Assembly (NCBI GenBank): GCA_964468125.1
Contig: CAYXVF010000058.1
Span: 1-38,761 of the forward strand
Direction: 5' to 3'
DNA length: 38,761 bases
DNA from: CAYXVF01 sp964468125
Lineage (GTDB): Bacteria; Myxococcota; XYA12-FULL-58-9; CAYXVF01
Part shown: positions 36,683 through 38,761 of the stretch, one piece after another
Numbering within the stretch: position 1 is the first letter of the stretch
Layout of the letters: each line of letters begins with the position of its first letter
Notes under the pieces: generated by a model
What the model was told of the DNA's origin: nothing
Databases searched by the model: none
Seen by the model: only the letters and a program-made list of their open reading frames with translations
Program-made: the position numbers and the translations under genes

Positions 36683-37381
36683 CTAGACTCTCCCGAATTT
36701 TCTCAGAATTCGATGCGCGGCAACGGCGGCACCGAATCCGTTGTCGATATTCACTACGGTCATTCCCGGGGCACAGCTGTTGAGCATGCCGAGCAGCGCG
36801 GTGAGGCCCTGAAAGTGCGAGCCATAGCCCACACTCGTCGGTACCGCGATGATCGGCAGGTCCACGAGGCCCCCCACCACGCTAGGAAGTGCTGCTTCCA
36901 TTCCCGCCGCCACGATCAGAATGTCGTTGTCCACGATCTCAGGGAGCGGTTCTAGGATCCGATGTAGCCCCGCCACCCCCACGTCGTAAAACCGCCGTAC
37001 GTCGTGACCGAGAGTGTGCAAGGTGACCGCCGCCTCTTCGGCAACCGGTCGATCGGAGGTCCCAGCGGCGATCACGGCGGCGCGCCTGCCGCTCGCCGGC
37101 TCGCGGCCCAGGGTGGCGAGCCGCGCCTCGCGATGCACCTCGACCGCCTCGCACTGGCGTTCGACGAGCGCCATTTGCGGGTCGGTGAGGCGTGTTGCGA
37201 TGAGGGGGCCGTCGTCGGCGACGTGCCCGTGAATCAGGCGGACCACCGCTTCGGGAGACTTGCCCGACGCATAGATGGCCTCCGGAGCACCGGTGCGATC
37301 GCGTCGTCCTTTGTCGATGCGAGCGATCCCGAGGTCTCGGATGTAGCGAGCGGCGTCAGGAAGGGTCTTTTCGTCGCTCAC
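36683..37381 (-). CDS. larB: LarB, carboxylase/hydrolase of NPN cofactor synthesis
   Basis: A 232-residue LarB, related to PurE (AIR carboxylase), which carboxylates nicotinic acid adenine dinucleotide and hydrolyses it in the first step of NPN synthesis. Seen are the R-x-x-R-T-G-A-P-E-A-I-Y start motif, G-T-S-D-R-P-V-A-E-E-A of the PurE-like core, D-V-G-V-A-G-L-H-R, G-M-E-A-A-L-P-S-V and P-T-S-V-G-Y-G. The GTG at 37381 has GGAGG 8 nt upstream and lies inside the 3' end of larE (26-nt overlap), indicating coupled translation. Confidence 0.96.
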   Translation of the reverse strand: MSDEKTLPDAARYIRDLGIARIDKGRRDRTGAPEAIYASGKSPEAVVRLIHGHVADDGPLIATRLTDPQMALVERQCEAVEVHREARLATLGREPASGRRAAVIAAGTSDRPVAEEAAVTLHTLGHDVRRFYDVGVAGLHRILEPLPEIVDNDILIVAAGMEAALPSVVGGLVDLPIIAVPTSVGYGSHFQGLTALLGMLNSCAPGMTVVNIDNGFGAAVAAHRILRKFGRV

Positions 37382-38201
37382 GTATCCAACCTCCCTGCAC
37401 GAGGGTCTCGTTCATGCTGCCGCTCCGGAACCCCTCGAGGTCGAGGGTGACGAACTTGTAGCCGCCTCGCAGCTTGAGTGCTTCCACTACGCGAGGCCCG
37501 GTGTGCGGATCGATAAAGAGGGAAAAGTCCTCTGGGCGCACCTCGATGCGTGCGATCTCGCCGTGCTGGCGAATTCGGAGCTCGCCAACTCCGAGGGACT
37601 TGAGGAACTCCTCGGCGTCCTCCACCCGATCGAGGCGGTCTTCGGTGATCTTCATGCCGTAGGCGAATCGGGTCGAGAGGCACGGGTGAGCGGGCTTGTC
37701 CCAGTTGGGAAGACCCAAGGAACGCGAGAGCGAGCGGATCTCTTCTTTTGTGAACTCGAGCTCTGCGAGAGGACTCTCGATCCCGAGCTCGCGCGCCGCC
37801 TTGGCTCCGGGCCTGAAGTCCGCTCGATCATCCTCGTGTCTTCCGTCCACGACACAGGTCAGTCGCTCCTCTTCGGCGATGGCGAAGAGCTTTGCGAACA
37901 GCTCTTGCTTGCAATGGTAACAGCGCAGGGGGCTGTTCTCGGCGAACTGAGGCCGATCGAGCTCGCGGGTCTGCACGACCCGATGGCGGATCCCGATCTC
38001 AAAGGCGATTTTTGTGGCCTGCTCGGTTTCTGCCGTCGGATAAATCGCCGAATCGGCGGTGACCGCGAGACTTTGGTCACCTAACGCGCGGCACGCGACC
38101 GCGGCCAAGAACGTACTGTCAACGCCTCCGCTATACGCAACGAGGACTGATTCCCGTTTCCGGAGCCAGTCCTCGAGCTCCCGAAGTCGCTCCAGGCTCA
38201 T
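37356..38201 (-). CDS. larE: LarE, sulfur transferase of NPN cofactor synthesis
   Basis: A 281-residue PP-loop ATPase that adds the two sulfurs of the pincer ligand. The PP-loop is S-G-G-V-D-S (residues 24-29). Three cysteines occupy the active-site region: Cys94 and Cys97 in R-C-Y-H-C-K, and Cys174 in K-P-A-H-P-C-L-S-T-R-F, the position of the sacrificial cysteine of Lactobacillus LarE. The added C-x-x-C pair suggests the iron-sulfur type of LarE, which should be catalytic rather than sacrificial. G-R-H-E-D-D-R-A-D-F-R-P-G-A-K is another family motif. The ATG has GAGG 8 nt upstream. It is the first gene of the lar operon. Confidence 0.95.
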   Translation of the reverse strand: MSLERLRELEDWLRKRESVLVAYSGGVDSTFLAAVACRALGDQSLAVTADSAIYPTAETEQATKIAFEIGIRHRVVQTRELDRPQFAENSPLRCYHCKQELFAKLFAIAEEERLTCVVDGRHEDDRADFRPGAKAARELGIESPLAELEFTKEEIRSLSRSLGLPNWDKPAHPCLSTRFAYGMKITEDRLDRVEDAEEFLKSLGVGELRIRQHGEIARIEVRPEDFSLFIDPHTGPRVVEALKLRGGYKFVTLDLEGFRSGSMNETLVQGGWIRERRKDPS

Positions 38202-38233
38202 GTAGGGTTCCTCGTCTTGTTCTGCGATTCTGC

Positions 38234-38262
38234 TATAGAGACACTTAGTCTCGATAATTCTA
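38234..38262 (-). promoter_or_regulatory. Candidate lar promoter and operator dyad
   Basis: TATAGAGAC (38234-38242) and GTCTCGATA (38248-38256) pair at 8 of 9 positions across a 5-nt spacer. On the minus strand TAGAAT (38262 to 38257), a good -10 match, directly precedes the dyad, which would cover the transcription start of larE about 33 bp upstream of its ATG. No convincing -35 was found. Confidence 0.5.
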
Positions 38263-38362
38263 CTGGCTGCGACAAGAAATCATCCCTAGCGTTGATGGTA
38301 ATCATACGTGGTTGTTGTAGTGTCCCCTTAACGTCGGCGCTCGCGAAACGAAAGGATTTCTC

Positions 38363-38623
38363 ATGCCCCCTCGGGCCGTAAAGACCGAGCTGAGTCCAAA
38401 AGCGGAGAAGACGGCGGAGCTTCTGTTCCGAAACCCCAAGCCACTGAGTTGGCTGATGAAGCGCCTGCGGGTCAAGCACAAGCCCGCAGCGTATCGCTAC
38501 CTTCACGAGCTTCACGAAGTCGGCTTTGATGTCTGTCGGCGTGGCTTCGAGCATTTCGATGACATCACCTATAGCGTCGAGCGCTATCCGGACGGAATGC
38601 GTCCCCCACGGGGACGCCGTTAG
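38363..38623 (+). CDS. Small winged-helix DNA-binding protein
   Basis: An 86-residue basic protein with a helix-turn-helix pattern: P-L-S-W-L-M-K-R-L-R-V as the first HTH helix, then K-P-A-A-Y-R-Y-L-H-E-L-H-E-V-G-F as the recognition helix, and a short beta wing (D-V-C-R-R-G ... I-T-Y-S-V-E-R). The R-Y-L-H-E-L-x-x-V-G-F-D-V layout resembles the N-terminal HTH of DeoR/WYL-type regulators. AAAGGA with 6-nt spacing precedes the ATG, a strong start signal. It is divergent from larE with a dyad-containing gap between, so a lar regulator is a natural guess. No sensor domain is present. An open frame on the other strand here (118 residues) has no such start signal and I reject it. Confidence 0.65.
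   Translation: MPPRAVKTELSPKAEKTAELLFRNPKPLSWLMKRLRVKHKPAAYRYLHELHEVGFDVCRRGFEHFDDITYSVERYPDGMRPPRGRR
38599..38617 (+). terminator. GC-rich hairpin at the end of the winged-helix gene
   Basis: GCGTCCCC and GGGGACGC form a perfect 8-bp stem with a CAC loop. The hairpin overlaps the last codons, 4 bp before the stop. Only a weak T-rich stretch (TGCTTCT) follows, so termination is plausible but not certain. Confidence 0.45.
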
Positions 38624-38761
38624 CGTCCTGCTTCTACCCTAACCTACTGAAAATGTTGAGGAAGGTGAGTCTCCCCTGGACCTACAGGCACCCCTATTGA
38701 CGCGTTCTGGATCTGTGAGCATCTACCGTCTCGGGCGGGGAAACAATCTCGGTTCGCGGAC
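38624..38761. other. Window end without a recognisable gene
   Basis: Nothing coding is evident. A GAGGAAGG stretch near 38660 is followed only by an 11-codon reading frame. Confidence 0.5.

Noticed and set aside
38198..38554. A 118-codon minus-strand frame directly upstream of larE.
   Set aside because: It lies opposite the winged-helix gene, which has a strong ribosome binding site and an HTH pattern. The antisense frame has neither and covers the putative lar promoter.

Overview
The window is GC-rich, densely coding chromosomal DNA from a Gram-negative bacterium: it has a TonB-dependent receptor, several signal-peptide proteins and a PpiD-type periplasmic chaperone. The PilZ protein resembles the small stand-alone PilZ proteins of myxobacteria. 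Together with oligoribonuclease, a GldA/F/G-type ABC operon, RadA and PrkA-YhbH, this suggests Myxococcota or a related former deltaproteobacterial lineage; that assignment is inference. I see no rRNA, tRNA, CRISPR array, insertion sequence or prophage. Gene order is mosaic, in short operons on both strands.

Layout. 1-4.2 kb (minus): PAS histidine kinase-like protein, exported M1 metallopeptidase, small exported DUF6702-like protein. 4.2-4.76 kb: a gap with two GC-rich hairpins and no convincing gene. 4.76-9.1 kb (plus): CoA-transferase, large animal-type heme peroxidase, receiver-like protein. 9.1-10.5 kb (minus): a three-part ubiquitin-like/E1/rhodanese fusion for sulfur transfer. 10.7-14 kb (plus): GH15 glycosidase, glycerophosphodiesterase, oligoribonuclease. 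14-19.2 kb (minus): ABC operon (ATPase, permease, GldG-like protein, DUF4340 protein) ending in a TPMT-type methyltransferase. 19.4-27.9 kb (plus): PpiD-like chaperone, DUF72 protein with a hexapeptide repeat, acyl-CoA dehydrogenase, a 603-residue protein of unknown function, RadA, a GNAT acetyltransferase and PilZ. 27.9-29 kb (minus): a decayed FAD-linked oxidase with terminal loss, a poly-G frameshift and an internal deletion. 29-33.5 kb (plus): ApbE, PrkA, YhbH. 33.5-38.2 kb (minus): larE-larB-larC followed by a TonB-dependent receptor. 38.4 kb (plus): a small winged-helix protein.

The most interesting part is the right end. LarE, LarB and LarC are the three enzymes that make the nickel-pincer nucleotide (NPN) cofactor. 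Here they appear to form one transcription unit with an outer-membrane receptor that resembles YncD/PqqU, the E. coli PQQ importer, by motif. A small DNA-binding protein is divergent from the operon, and a near-perfect dyad lies just upstream of larE. No LarA enzyme is present. This suggests a regulated module that couples NPN synthesis to TonB-dependent uptake of nickel or an organic cofactor. Other points worth a second look are the Ubl-E1-rhodanese fusion with an internal diglycine, the degenerate kinase domain, and the unknown 603-residue protein behind a dyad-rich upstream region.
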